Of a stretch of DNA of 64,000 nt, positions 18,637-26,930 are shown piece after piece. The position numbers and the translations under genes are program-made. Positions within the stretch are counted from its first letter, which is position 1. The number at the start of each line of letters is the position of its first letter. The DNA is taken from assembly GCA_022826745.1 (NCBI GenBank), contig JAJDUI010000009.1, positions 62,001 to 126,000 on the forward strand, given 5' to 3'. The notes beneath the pieces are model-generated. The model worked only from the letters and a program-made list of their open reading frames with translations, had not been told where the DNA came from and searched no databases. This DNA comes from Thermoanaerobaculia bacterium (GTDB taxonomy: Bacteria; Acidobacteriota; Thermoanaerobaculia; Multivoradales; Multivoraceae).

Positions 18637-19623
18637 ATGACGATTGAGGCACTCTACGGCGCCGTCGATCTCGGCGGTTCCCACGTCGGGCTGGCCCTGG
18701 GCGTTGTGGATACCGCGGCCGGCGAGTTCCGCCTGGTTGCCCGCCGGGACCTCGAAGGCGGCGGCTATGACGGCTGGCAGCCCGTCCTCGACCGGATCGC
18801 CGAGGGGCTTCTTGAGCTGGCGCGGGAGGTCGGGGAACCGCCGGCCGCCATCGGCGTCGGCTGCCCCGGATGGGTCGACCTCGAGGCCGGCGTCACCCGG
18901 TTTCTGCCGAACCTCCCGGGCCAGTGGCGCGACGTCCCGGTGGCCCGCCTGCTCGGCGAGCGGCTGGCGGCCCCGGTCCACCTGCTGAACGACGTCCGGG
19001 CAGCGACGCTCGGGGAGTTCTCGTTCGGCGCCGGCCGCGGCGTCTCCACGATGGCCCTGTTCGCGCTCGGCACCGGCATCGGCGGCGGCGTCGTGGTCGA
19101 CGGCAGGCTGCGCCTGGGGCCGCTCGGCTCGGCCGGCGAGCTTGGCCACCAGATCGTCGATCCCGGCGGCCCCCTCTGCGGTTGCGGCAACCGGGGTTGC
19201 CTGGAGGCGGTGGCGAGCGGTCCGGCAATCGCGGCCGCCGGCGTCCGGCTGTTGCGCTCGGGCCAGGCGCCGGCGCTGTTCGATCTCACCGGCGGCGATG
19301 CCGGACAAGTCACGGCCGAGACGATGGGCGAGGCGGCAAGGGCCGGCGACGAGGCGGTGACGAAGGAACTGGAGCGGATCGCGGGCCTCGTCGGCATAGC
19401 CGCCGCCAACGTCGTGGTCACCCTGCACCCCGAGCTCATCGTGCTCGGCGGCGGCGTCGCCGGCCTCGGCGACCTGCTCTTCGACGGCGTCAGGCGGACG
19501 GTCGCCGACCGCGTTCGCGTGTTCCCGATCGACGGCGTGCGGGTCGAGCCCGCGGCCCTCGGCACGGATGCCGGCCTGGCCGGCGTGCTGGCTTGGGCTG
19601 CGAGTGCTTCTTCAGGTCGCTGA
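18637..19623 (+). CDS. ROK family sugar kinase (glucokinase-like)
   Basis: The 328-residue product has the ROK layout. An ATP-phosphate loop sits near the start (AVDLGGSHVG), a second glycine-rich loop is LGTGIGGGVVVDG, and the ROK signature with the zinc-binding CGCGNRGCLE follows GELGHQI. The catalytic Asp is expected in LLNDVRAA (near residue 118). No N-terminal winged-helix domain is present, so it is a kinase and not a NagC-type repressor. Glucose is the likely substrate, but N-acetylmannosamine or others cannot be excluded. It starts 50 bases after the terminator, so it has its own promoter; a GAGAAT box at 18617-18622 is a weak -10 candidate. It is convergent with hsdR. Confidence 0.85.
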   Translation: MTIEALYGAVDLGGSHVGLALGVVDTAAGEFRLVARRDLEGGGYDGWQPVLDRIAEGLLELAREVGEPPAAIGVGCPGWVDLEAGVTRFLPNLPGQWRDVPVARLLGERLAAPVHLLNDVRAATLGEFSFGAGRGVSTMALFALGTGIGGGVVVDGRLRLGPLGSAGELGHQIVDPGGPLCGCGNRGCLEAVASGPAIAAAGVRLLRSGQAPALFDLTGGDAGQVTAETMGEAARAGDEAVTKELERIAGLVGIAAANVVVTLHPELIVLGGGVAGLGDLLFDGVRRTVADRVRVFPIDGVRVEPAALGTDAGLAGVLAWAASASSGR

Positions 19624-19687
19624 CCTCTTTCGCCAGCGAGGCAGACCCAATCGGGCCTCGCGCGTGGACAGCCGTTTCGCTAGCGCG

Positions 19688-22654
19688 TCAGTAGTACTGG
19701 CGGATGTAGCCGTAGGCGCGATCGAAGAGTTCCTGGTCCTGATGCAGGCGGTACTTGAAAAGCGTCTTCCGGAGCGCCCGCCGGACTTCGCGCTCACCAG
19801 CATGGGTCGTTTGCCAGCCCTCAAAGCGGACGTGCCGGACGATCTCGTCGATGTCGTTGACGACTCGCTCGACCATGATCGGGGTTTGGTCGTTGCGGGC
19901 CTCCTCGAACAACTCGGTGAGGGCCGCCTTCCCGCGTTCTTCGGACGTCGCCGGTTCGACGGTCCGTTCCGCCTCGACCACATCACGAGCCAGTTCCAGC
20001 AGGGACTTCAGGAACTCGATGCTGACCAGGAGGCCCTGCTCGTGCCTTTGGCGCAAGTCCTCGAGTCGTTCGCCAAGGGCGCGAAAGCGGGGGTCCTCCG
20101 CGTGTCGGCGCAGACGGTTCGCAACCTTGATCTCGATCTCCTTCGTCTTGCTGTCAGGGTCGGGGGTTCCAAGGACTGCGTCCAGCACGTCGGCGTCCAG
20201 CACCAACGTCTCGAGGTCGTCGCGAACCGCGTCAACGTGGACATGCCGGTGGATGAGGTCGATGGTCTGGGGCCCCAGCGTGTGCCAGAGGAGCTTGCCC
20301 GTTCCAGTAGAGGGTCTCACGGATTCGTAGACCTGACTCAGCCAGCGGTAGTCGGTCTCGTAGGACTCCAGGCTCGGGTGGGGGGAGATTGCTTCCCAGA
20401 GCCGGGTGAGGTAGCTGTAGTCGGCGGCGAAACGGTCGCGGGTCCCGTTGTCCGGGAGGCACTCCTGTGCGGCGATCAGACCTTCGTAGCCGGTGACGGT
20501 GCGATCCACGCCTTGGAACCTTGCGAGGCACTTCTGTACCGCCGCGGGAAGCGCCGCGACCAACTCGTTGATGTTGGTGACGACGCGGGTGATGCCTTCC
20601 TCGTCGAACTGGATTGCCTGGGCCACGTCGTCGAACACGCCGAGGTAATCGACGATGAGCCCGTGCGTCTTGGTCTCGCCATACGGCCGGTTCGTCCGGC
20701 AGATGGCCTGGAGAAGGGTGTGGTCGCGCAGCGGCTTGTCCAGGTACATCGCTTGCAGAATGGGAGCGTCGAACCCGGTCAGCAGTTTCGAGGTGACAAT
20801 CAGGACCTTCAGCGGGTCATGTGGATCGCGGAATCGATCGAGCAGGACTTCCTCGGCGTCCCGGCCCCGTCGGTAGGCGGCGTACTGTTTCTCGCCGCTG
20901 TTGACTGTCATCACAACGTCCGACATTTCAGCCGGAAGCACTCGGTCGAGCGCCTGCTTGTAGAGCACGCAGCTCTCGCGGTCGTAGGTGACCACCTGGG
21001 CTCCGAACCCGCTCGGTGCCACCTTTTCCTGGAAGTGCTTGGCGATGTCGGAGCAGATCCGTTCGATCCGCTCCGGTGTCTTGAGCAAGATCGCCGTACG
21101 GGCCGCCGCTTTCGTGAGCTGCTCGCGGTCGAGGTCGCCAAGGCTGCCGGTCAGTTCCTGGTACTCGGCGTCAATCGCATCGCGGTCGATGTGCAGTTCC
21201 GGCAGGCGCGGCTCGAAGTGAAGCGGCTTCGTTGCGCCGTCGCGGACAGACTCCTCGAACCCGTAGCGACTCAAGTAGCCGTAGTCGTCCTCCTCGGCGC
21301 CGAAGGCGAAGAACGTGTTGCGGTCGGCGCGGTTGATGGGCGTACCAGTGAGTCCGAACAAGAAGGCGTTCGGTAGTGCCCTGCGCATCTTGCGGCCCAG
21401 GTCGCCTTCCTGAGTCCGGTGGGCCTCGTCGACGAGCACGATGATGTTCTGGCGGTCGTTCAGGATCCCGCCTGCTTCGGCGAACTTGAAGATGGTGGTG
21501 ATGATGATCTTGCGAGCGTCCTGGGCCAGCAGCTGCTCCAGCTCCGCCCGACTGTCCGCCTTCTTCAGGTTCGGCGCGTCGGCCGCGTAGAACGTGCCGG
21601 AGAGCTGTGTGTCGAGGTCGATTCGGTCGACCACGATGATCACTGTCGGGTTCTGAAGGGCCGGGTGCAGCCGCAGCTTCCGAGCGGCAAACAGCATCAG
21701 CAGGGACTTGCCGGATCCTTGGAAGTGCCAGATCAGCCCCCTTCTGGGATGACCGCCGACGACTCGCTCGACGATTCGGTTCGCCGCTTCGACCTGCTGG
21801 TAGCGGGCCACGATCTTCGTGCGCCGTTTTCCCTTGGCCGTGGCGTAGGCCGTGTAGCTGCCCAGAAGGTCCAGGACCACCTGCGGTCGGAGCATTGACG
21901 AGACGGTCCGTTTGACGGTCTCGATCGCCGGCATCTCAGCTTCATCGTCCGTTCGCCACGGTCCCCAAAGGTCAAGCGGCAGACCGATAGAGCCGTAGCG
22001 CAGCTCCTTCCCCTCGGTGGCGACCGAGCAGAGGTTGGGAACGAACAGCTCCGGTACGCTGCTCTCGTAGTCGTCGTGGATCTGCGCGGCAGCGTCGAAC
22101 CAGCTCTGGCTTGGTCGTACCGGGGTCTTCGCCTCGATGACGACCAGCGGCAGTCCGTTCACGAGCAGGACGAGATCGGCGCGCCGCTCTTTGGCGCCCG
22201 ATCGGACCGTGTACTGCGTCGTGACGACGTAGTGGTTCCTCTCGATGTCGGCGAAGTCGATCAGACGGATCGTCACATGCTCGCCATTCGCGCCGAACGG
22301 CAGCGACCGTTCTCCGCACAGCCATGCCGCGAACTCCTCGTTCGCCTTCACTAGGCCGTCGGTCCGCACGCCCATCAGGATGGCTCGCAACCGGTACAAG
22401 ACGTCGTCGGCCCGATCAGGCTGCGCGGCAATCTCAGGATTGAGCCGAGTCAGTGCCTCCCGAACGTGATCCTCGACGAGGACCTCGTGCGCTTGCCGGG
22501 GCAAGTGCTGGTGGCTGAGGAAATGCCAACCGAGGCCGGAGATCGCGCCCTGCCGCCGGGCCAGGCCGGGCCCCGTGACCGTATGGTGGGTGATACCGCC
22601 GCAGAGGATGTCGCGGACGAGGGCCTCGACCGTGTTCGACTCGGTGAACGTCAT
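19688..22654 (-). CDS. hsdR: Type I restriction enzyme R subunit (HsdR)
   Basis: The product is 988 residues from the ATG at 22652-22654; the frame is open slightly further but that part overlaps the DUF433 gene. The nuclease domain (residues to about 270) has the PD-(D/E)xK elements ADLVLLV and VIEAK. The SF2 motor shows Walker A in FQGSGKS, the Walker B box as DEAH in VDEAHRTQ, and motif III as GLTGTP; motif VI resembles QAICRTNRPY. Length and order are those of HsdR, which translocates DNA and cuts at a distance when bound to the methylase complex. Its M and S genes lie 3.1 kb upstream on the same strand, beyond an inserted opposite-strand cassette. Confidence 0.95.
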   Translation of the reverse strand: MTFTESNTVEALVRDILCGGITHHTVTGPGLARRQGAISGLGWHFLSHQHLPRQAHEVLVEDHVREALTRLNPEIAAQPDRADDVLYRLRAILMGVRTDGLVKANEEFAAWLCGERSLPFGANGEHVTIRLIDFADIERNHYVVTTQYTVRSGAKERRADLVLLVNGLPLVVIEAKTPVRPSQSWFDAAAQIHDDYESSVPELFVPNLCSVATEGKELRYGSIGLPLDLWGPWRTDDEAEMPAIETVKRTVSSMLRPQVVLDLLGSYTAYATAKGKRRTKIVARYQQVEAANRIVERVVGGHPRRGLIWHFQGSGKSLLMLFAARKLRLHPALQNPTVIIVVDRIDLDTQLSGTFYAADAPNLKKADSRAELEQLLAQDARKIIITTIFKFAEAGGILNDRQNIIVLVDEAHRTQEGDLGRKMRRALPNAFLFGLTGTPINRADRNTFFAFGAEEDDYGYLSRYGFEESVRDGATKPLHFEPRLPELHIDRDAIDAEYQELTGSLGDLDREQLTKAAARTAILLKTPERIERICSDIAKHFQEKVAPSGFGAQVVTYDRESCVLYKQALDRVLPAEMSDVVMTVNSGEKQYAAYRRGRDAEEVLLDRFRDPHDPLKVLIVTSKLLTGFDAPILQAMYLDKPLRDHTLLQAICRTNRPYGETKTHGLIVDYLGVFDDVAQAIQFDEEGITRVVTNINELVAALPAAVQKCLARFQGVDRTVTGYEGLIAAQECLPDNGTRDRFAADYSYLTRLWEAISPHPSLESYETDYRWLSQVYESVRPSTGTGKLLWHTLGPQTIDLIHRHVHVDAVRDDLETLVLDADVLDAVLGTPDPDSKTKEIEIKVANRLRRHAEDPRFRALGERLEDLRQRHEQGLLVSIEFLKSLLELARDVVEAERTVEPATSEERGKAALTELFEEARNDQTPIMVERVVNDIDEIVRHVRFEGWQTTHAGEREVRRALRKTLFKYRLHQDQELFDRAYGYIRQYY

Positions 22655-22679
22655 GCCGTCAACTGAACCGTCGATGGCG

Positions 22680-22928
22680 CTACGACGTGGCGGCAGTCGG
22701 GCGGTGCGTGTCGGCCACAACCAGCCGTCGCTCTCGGTCCGCGCCGAACGCGAGACAGGCGTAGATGTCGTCGCGCGTCAGGTCCGGGAAGTCCCGGAGC
22801 ACGTCTTCCACCGACATGCCGGACGCCAGGTAGTCGAGCACGTCGGAGACCGTGATGCGCAGGCTGCGGATGCAGGGCTTGCCACTGCGCCTACCCGGCT
22901 TGATCGTGATCCGGCCCAAGGGGGTCAT
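22680..22928 (-). CDS. DUF433 antitoxin-like protein
   Basis: From the ATG at 22926-22928 the product is 82 residues. It begins with a GRITIKPGRRSGKPCIR segment and continues with a helix-turn-helix-like region (ITVSDVLDYLASGMSVEDVL, then DLTRDDIYACLAFG), which is the DUF433 pattern. DUF433 proteins usually act as antitoxins or regulators, commonly beside a DUF5615 PIN-like toxin. No such toxin is present here. The gene lies 25 bases upstream of hsdR on the same strand and is probably co-transcribed with it, so a regulatory role for hsdR is possible but unproven. Confidence 0.7.
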   Translation of the reverse strand: MTPLGRITIKPGRRSGKPCIRSLRITVSDVLDYLASGMSVEDVLRDFPDLTRDDIYACLAFGADRERRLVVADTHRPTAATS

Positions 22929-23022
22929 CAGGCTCAGCGTACGCAACGCCAAGCCATCGATCAAGCAGCCGAAGTGCGCCTAAGCTCGATAGGGCGGTCC
23001 CAGGTGTTCCGGCTGGTCACAC

Positions 23023-23051
23023 TTCACAGTGCTCTTCACATCGCATACACT
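23023..23051 (+). promoter_or_regulatory. Sigma-70-like promoter for the inserted cassette
   Basis: TTCACA (23023-23028) is separated by exactly 17 bases from TACACT (23046-23051), a near-consensus spacing with good boxes for high-GC DNA. Transcription should begin near 23058 and give a leader of about 40 bases before the GTG start at 23098. Confidence 0.6.
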
Positions 23052-23056
23052 CCGCC

Positions 23057-23075
23057 CGTCGGGCGTCGCCCGACG
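23057..23075 (+). promoter_or_regulatory. Leader hairpin of the cassette mRNA
   Basis: The predicted 5' leader begins with a perfect 8-base-pair stem: CGTCGGGC (23057-23064), loop GTC, GCCCGACG (23068-23075). A ribosome site (TTGAGGAG) starts four bases later. The hairpin sits exactly at the predicted transcript start, so it could be an operator for the HTH protein encoded in the cassette, or an RNA structure that limits ribosome access. Confidence 0.5.
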
Positions 23076-23097
23076 TCTTGAGGAGCTACAGAACTAG

Positions 23098-23898
23098 GTG
23101 GATTCGACCGAGAACCCCCTGACGGGGTCGCCACCGCCCGAGGTTCCCCTCGCCAATGCACCGCTGATACGCGTCATCGCGCAGGTGCGCTTCCCGCTGA
23201 TCGCCTCCGTGGAGAACCGCAGCTTCGTCGCCCCGTTTCAGGAGGCGATTCGGGACGACTACCCGACACTGCGCCCGGAGAAGAGCCAGAACGTCGTTAT
23301 CGGCCCAGCGGGTCCGGCTAGCGTGCAGTCCAGCGTGTCGTGGCGGTTCAGCGATGCGACTTCGAATTGGCGAGTGACGCTCGCCCCCGAGTTTCTCGCA
23401 CTTGACACCAGGCAGTACACGAGCCGCGATGACTTCCTCGACCGGTTCCGCCGAGTCCTGACCGAGCTCGGCGAACATGTGAACCCGGGGACGGTCGACC
23501 GCCTCGGAGTGAGGTACATCGACCGAGTCCTGGGCGAGAGTCTCCGGGCGCTGCCGCAACTCGTGCGCCCGGAGGTGGCTGGAGTCATGGCGACGCCACT
23601 GGCAGACGACGCTCACCACATGATCGCCGAGACCTTGTTCCAGTTGCCTGAGACCAGCAGCCAACTGATGGCCCGTTGGGGTCGTCTGCGCGCTGGCAGC
23701 ACGGTCGATCCGGCAGCGATCGATCCCGTCGACGAGCCGAGCTGGATCCTCGACGTTGACGCCTTCACTCAGGAGACGAGTGCGTTCGAAGTCGAGACGA
23801 TCGACCTACGGGCGAGGGCGCTCGCTGAACGCATCTACAGCTTCTTCCGCTGGGTCGTAACGGCCGAGTTCGATCGCACGTACGGGGGGACTTCATGA
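23098..23898 (+). CDS. TIGR04255 family protein
   Basis: The 266-residue product (GTG start, after AGGAGC) resembles the TIGR04255 family. It has an N-terminal strand on the pattern PLIRVIAQVRFP, a middle segment of the form DRLGVRYIDR and a closing alpha-helix AERIYSFFRWVV near the C-terminus. The family is sporadically distributed and has no established biochemical role. It overlaps the HTH gene by four bases (ATGA), so the two are coupled. It is the first gene of a cassette inserted between hsdS and DUF433-hsdR on the opposite strand. Confidence 0.72.
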   Translation: MDSTENPLTGSPPPEVPLANAPLIRVIAQVRFPLIASVENRSFVAPFQEAIRDDYPTLRPEKSQNVVIGPAGPASVQSSVSWRFSDATSNWRVTLAPEFLALDTRQYTSRDDFLDRFRRVLTELGEHVNPGTVDRLGVRYIDRVLGESLRALPQLVRPEVAGVMATPLADDAHHMIAETLFQLPETSSQLMARWGRLRAGSTVDPAAIDPVDEPSWILDVDAFTQETSAFEVETIDLRARALAERIYSFFRWVVTAEFDRTYGGTS

Positions 23899-24623
23899 AT
23901 CTACAGCGCGGTACCTATGGGTCGCCGACTGAGCCGGAGCGAAGCACGCTTGTGCGATGGGAGCCTCGCGAGCAGTTGCCTAGGATCCCGGTCTTGCTCG
24001 TGAGCGGACAGTTGCTGACCGCCGGAACGTCGGCCGCGTCCCCGATGGACGTGTGGCCGGAGTCCTTCGAGTACGACTGGAGACGGACAGCGGTCGTCGA
24101 CTGCTCCTGGGACGTGGCGACGTACACCGGTGGAGTCGCGGCGATCTCCTCGGATGATACGAGTCGAGCCATCTCGGAGTTGCGCCGCATATCGGCGCTG
24201 ACCTGGGAGCAAGTCGGACAGCTCTTCGGTGTCTCGCGGCGGAGCGTTCACTTCTGGGCCAGCGGCAAACAGATGAACGTCGCCCATGAGCAGCGTCTCT
24301 TCGAGATACTCGACATCGTCCGACAAGCCGACCGCGGTGAGGCCAGACGCAATCGGGCCGCTCTCCTCTCGGTGACGGATGGCGAGGCGGCGGTCGATCT
24401 GCTGGCGGCAGGAGAGTTCGCGGAGGCCAGAGCGCGGCTCGGACGCGGTGAGGCACGCGGACGCGTGGAACCGGAAGAGCTCGATGCGGACGCACGGGCC
24501 GAGCGGACACCGCCTCCACCCGATAGCTTGATCGAAGCGATGAACGATCGGATCCATCGGGATGCCGGGCGCGGCGGCGCCGCGCGCACCGTGAGGAACA
24601 TGCGGCGTGAATCGGCGGGATGA
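23895..24623 (+). CDS. HTH-containing cassette protein
   Basis: The 242-residue product starts at an ATG overlapping the upstream stop. The central region around residues 95-120 is a helix-turn-helix of the XRE/Cro type: SALTWEQVGQLFGVSRRSVH, followed by FWASGKQM. The first 60 residues have no recognised domain, and the last 90 are rich in Arg, Glu and Ala and probably partly unstructured. A DNA-binding regulator of the cassette is the simplest reading. The third gene starts inside this one, overlapping by 17 bases. Confidence 0.65.
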   Translation: MNLQRGTYGSPTEPERSTLVRWEPREQLPRIPVLLVSGQLLTAGTSAASPMDVWPESFEYDWRRTAVVDCSWDVATYTGGVAAISSDDTSRAISELRRISALTWEQVGQLFGVSRRSVHFWASGKQMNVAHEQRLFEILDIVRQADRGEARRNRAALLSVTDGEAAVDLLAAGEFAEARARLGRGEARGRVEPEELDADARAERTPPPPDSLIEAMNDRIHRDAGRGGAARTVRNMRRESAG

Positions 24624-25500
24624 GGCGCCCCCGGCAGCCATCGACCGCATCGGCGAGGCGCACAGGGGCCGCGTCGACGACGCTCTCCGACTTTGGCGGC
24701 AGGGCGATTGCGTTCTGGGCGACCAAGAGTTCCTCTTCCGGTTGAATCCCGCGGCGCCGTTGACGGAGCCGGCGGCTGTCGCAGCCGCCGTCGGTGCCGA
24801 CGCGGCAGAAGTACAAGTCCGTGGATACGCCATTGTGACGCAGACCTGCGACATCGTCCGCGCTTGTGAGAGCCGGCCCTTCGTTCAGGTCTGCCCCTTG
24901 GTGCAGGTGGACGCGGACAGGCTCGCGGAGATCCGACGCGGGCGCAGGCCGAACTACGCGTTTCTTCCGGGAACCGAGCAGCAGAGGCTGGTCGCCGATC
25001 TCGACTGCGTGATGACCGTGGAGAAGGCGGTCGTGGCCGACTGGGAACGCGTCGTTGGCGCGCCTCGGGAAGAGGACGTCAGACGTCTTCGGCAGGCCCT
25101 CACTCGCAACCGAAGTCGTGTGGCGTTCCCCGATGACTTTGTGCGGTTGGCGTCGCAACTGACGAGCCGAATGTCGAAGAAGCACGACGCACAGAGCGAC
25201 GAGGGGCGTGCTCTTCGGGCACTAAGGGAGATTCGGGTCCGGGCCGAGCCTTCTTGGCGCGCCTCCGAGGTCGCTCTCCTGCTTCTCTTCGTACGTGACG
25301 ACTCAGTCGAGACCTTCGCTGGGCAGACCTGGGACAACTACTTGAGCCTGTGGCTGAACCGAGTTCAGCCACAGGGCCGGTTCAGGCAGGTGGAAGGTGT
25401 GGTGCAGACGCTCGACGACCTGACGGGTCGGGACTACGTCGAGAGCGACCCGCTCGACCTTGACCACCTGTCCCTCGGCCCCGGCGCGAGGCTCGGGTGA
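24607..25500 (+). CDS. Unknown protein, third gene of the cassette
   Basis: I do not recognise this 297-residue protein. It starts at GTG 24607 inside the HTH gene. Visible features: an N-terminal helical region, then a beta-rich part with conserved-looking VTQTCDIV, RPFVQVCPLV and YAFLPGT segments, then VADLDCVMTVEKA. The two cysteines in TCDIV and QVCPL could bind a metal or form an active site. No signal peptide or membrane segment is present, so it should be cytoplasmic. The coupling with the TIGR04255 and HTH genes suggests a three-protein module. No transposase or integrase is visible nearby. Confidence 0.6.
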   Translation: MNRRDEAPPAAIDRIGEAHRGRVDDALRLWRQGDCVLGDQEFLFRLNPAAPLTEPAAVAAAVGADAAEVQVRGYAIVTQTCDIVRACESRPFVQVCPLVQVDADRLAEIRRGRRPNYAFLPGTEQQRLVADLDCVMTVEKAVVADWERVVGAPREEDVRRLRQALTRNRSRVAFPDDFVRLASQLTSRMSKKHDAQSDEGRALRALREIRVRAEPSWRASEVALLLLFVRDDSVETFAGQTWDNYLSLWLNRVQPQGRFRQVEGVVQTLDDLTGRDYVESDPLDLDHLSLGPGARLG

Positions 25501-25745
25501 TCGAGTCGTTGTCCGTTTGGGCCGGCGTCCGCCGCCGCCGAAGGCCCTAGTCGGCGAAAGCGAGTGGGGCAGAAGCCAACGGAGATTGCGAACTCCGCGG
25601 CGTTGACGCGGGGAACTGTCTCGATTCGGCAGAGAATTCGGGAGTCTGGCGCACCCGTACGGGACGTGATCTCCGGTCGGCGGCGCTCACTTCCGCACGA
25701 GTTGCAGATCGGATTCAGGGCTGTGTTTCGGTCCCCATGTCTCGC
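25501..25745. other. 245-base spacer with no recognisable feature
   Basis: This gap separates the end of the cassette (plus) from the 3' end of hsdS (minus), so it is between converging genes. A short frame (25564-25857, plus) runs through it but its 3' half lies antisense to hsdS, and it has no ribosome site or recognisable domain. I see no hairpin with a T-run, no repeat and no att-like direct repeat matching the other cassette end. Confidence 0.5.
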
Positions 25746-26930
25746 TCATGAGTTCAGCAGGATGCTCTTGAGCCGAGCGAGACGATCGGCCCGGTGCTTA
25801 AGGTCCCTGTCCCGAAGATCCCTCATACTCGTGATGACACTCAACGACCTGCGCTGATCGCAAAGGGGCGGCACGACGAGCCGGTGAGCGCGAACGTCCT
25901 GCCCGTTCACCATCCAGATGCCGTTCGTCGACTTGGCTCTCGCGCTGAACTGTTGATGCACGGTGGGCAGGTTCCACTGGGCTACCGCGAAGGCGGGGAG
26001 GATCCGCGCCGGGTCGAACCGAAGTCTTATGAGTTTGTCGTGGTAGAACACGTCGCCGTAGGACATTTCAGCCAGGCCGGCCTGACCGCAGATGCTCCGA
26101 TTTCCGTTGCCTCGGATGACGAAGGCGTCGTCCCGTTGAACGAGGAACTGTGCCGCGAGCGCTTCATCCACATTGACGCACTTTGTCACGTTCTCGGGGT
26201 TGAAGCGTCCTCCGGCCACGGCTGAGACGGTCACGGTCTTCAGTCCGGCTTGACGCACGCTCTGTCCCCCTTTCGGCGCTACGAAAAGGCCGTTCTTGGG
26301 CGGTTCGCGGAGCAGGTCGGCTACCCGTACTGGCGGGGGTTCTCCCTTAGCCTTGGTGGCCAAGGCTCCCTGCAGCACACTGGCTTCCGACTTCACGATG
26401 GTGTGCGCAAGGTGCGCGAAGGCTCTGAGCGCTTCCTCGATGGCCGTCAACACCTTCGCAAGTCGGCGCTGTTCGTCCAGCGGCGGCAGGACGAACGCTT
26501 CGTTCGCAAGGGTACGCCAGTTGATCGTTGGCGACAGCGAGCCGACGGAGATGGCCTTTGCGCGCTTCATGAACGTGTCGCTTTGCATAAAGAACGGCAG
26601 GAACTCGGGCGCGACGACTCTGGGTCTTGCGCGAAGGACAAGGGCGTGCGCAGAGCAGATGCCCTTGAAGTCCGCGACCGCGAGTTTTCGCTGATAGACG
26701 CGGCGTCGGCCGAGGATGATGTCGCCCTTGCGGAAGAGGAGCTTTGTCGCGGTCACGTCACTGGGTGCTCCCCAGCGGCGGATCGCCAGCGAGTCGGAGT
26801 CGAGGTGCTCGAGGCCTACATAGCGTTCGACACCGGCCTCAACGGGATTGTCGACTCGGTCGTTCACGCAGGTAGCCAAGTCACCGAAGGCGACCCGCGT
26901 CCAACCAGGCTTCAGCCTGCAGCTACTCAC
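25746..26930 (-). CDS. hsdS: Type I restriction specificity subunit (HsdS)
   Basis: I start it at the GTG at 26928-26930, which overlaps the hsdM stop by 8 bases; the frame is open upstream but that part is inside hsdM. The 394-residue product has two target-recognition domains. The first, to about residue 165, begins KPGWTRVAFGDLA and ends with NEAFVLPPLDEQRRL, followed by a central helix. The second begins PPPVRVADLLREPP and ends with a similar helix; LVVPPLCDQRR marks the matching point. This two-half layout with repeated 'LPPLxxQ' elements is standard HsdS, which determines the bipartite DNA target. Confidence 0.9.
   Translation of the reverse strand: MSSCRLKPGWTRVAFGDLATCVNDRVDNPVEAGVERYVGLEHLDSDSLAIRRWGAPSDVTATKLLFRKGDIILGRRRVYQRKLAVADFKGICSAHALVLRARPRVVAPEFLPFFMQSDTFMKRAKAISVGSLSPTINWRTLANEAFVLPPLDEQRRLAKVLTAIEEALRAFAHLAHTIVKSEASVLQGALATKAKGEPPPVRVADLLREPPKNGLFVAPKGGQSVRQAGLKTVTVSAVAGGRFNPENVTKCVNVDEALAAQFLVQRDDAFVIRGNGNRSICGQAGLAEMSYGDVFYHDKLIRLRFDPARILPAFAVAQWNLPTVHQQFSARAKSTNGIWMVNGQDVRAHRLVVPPLCDQRRSLSVITSMRDLRDRDLKHRADRLARLKSILLNS

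Noticed and set aside
22929-25745. Mobile element carrying the cassette
   Set aside because: I looked for a transposase, integrase, terminal inverted repeats or flanking direct repeats and saw none; insertion is inferred only from gene order and strand.
25564-25857. A 97-codon frame after the cassette
   Set aside because: It has no ribosome site or domain and overlaps the 3' end of hsdS on the other strand.
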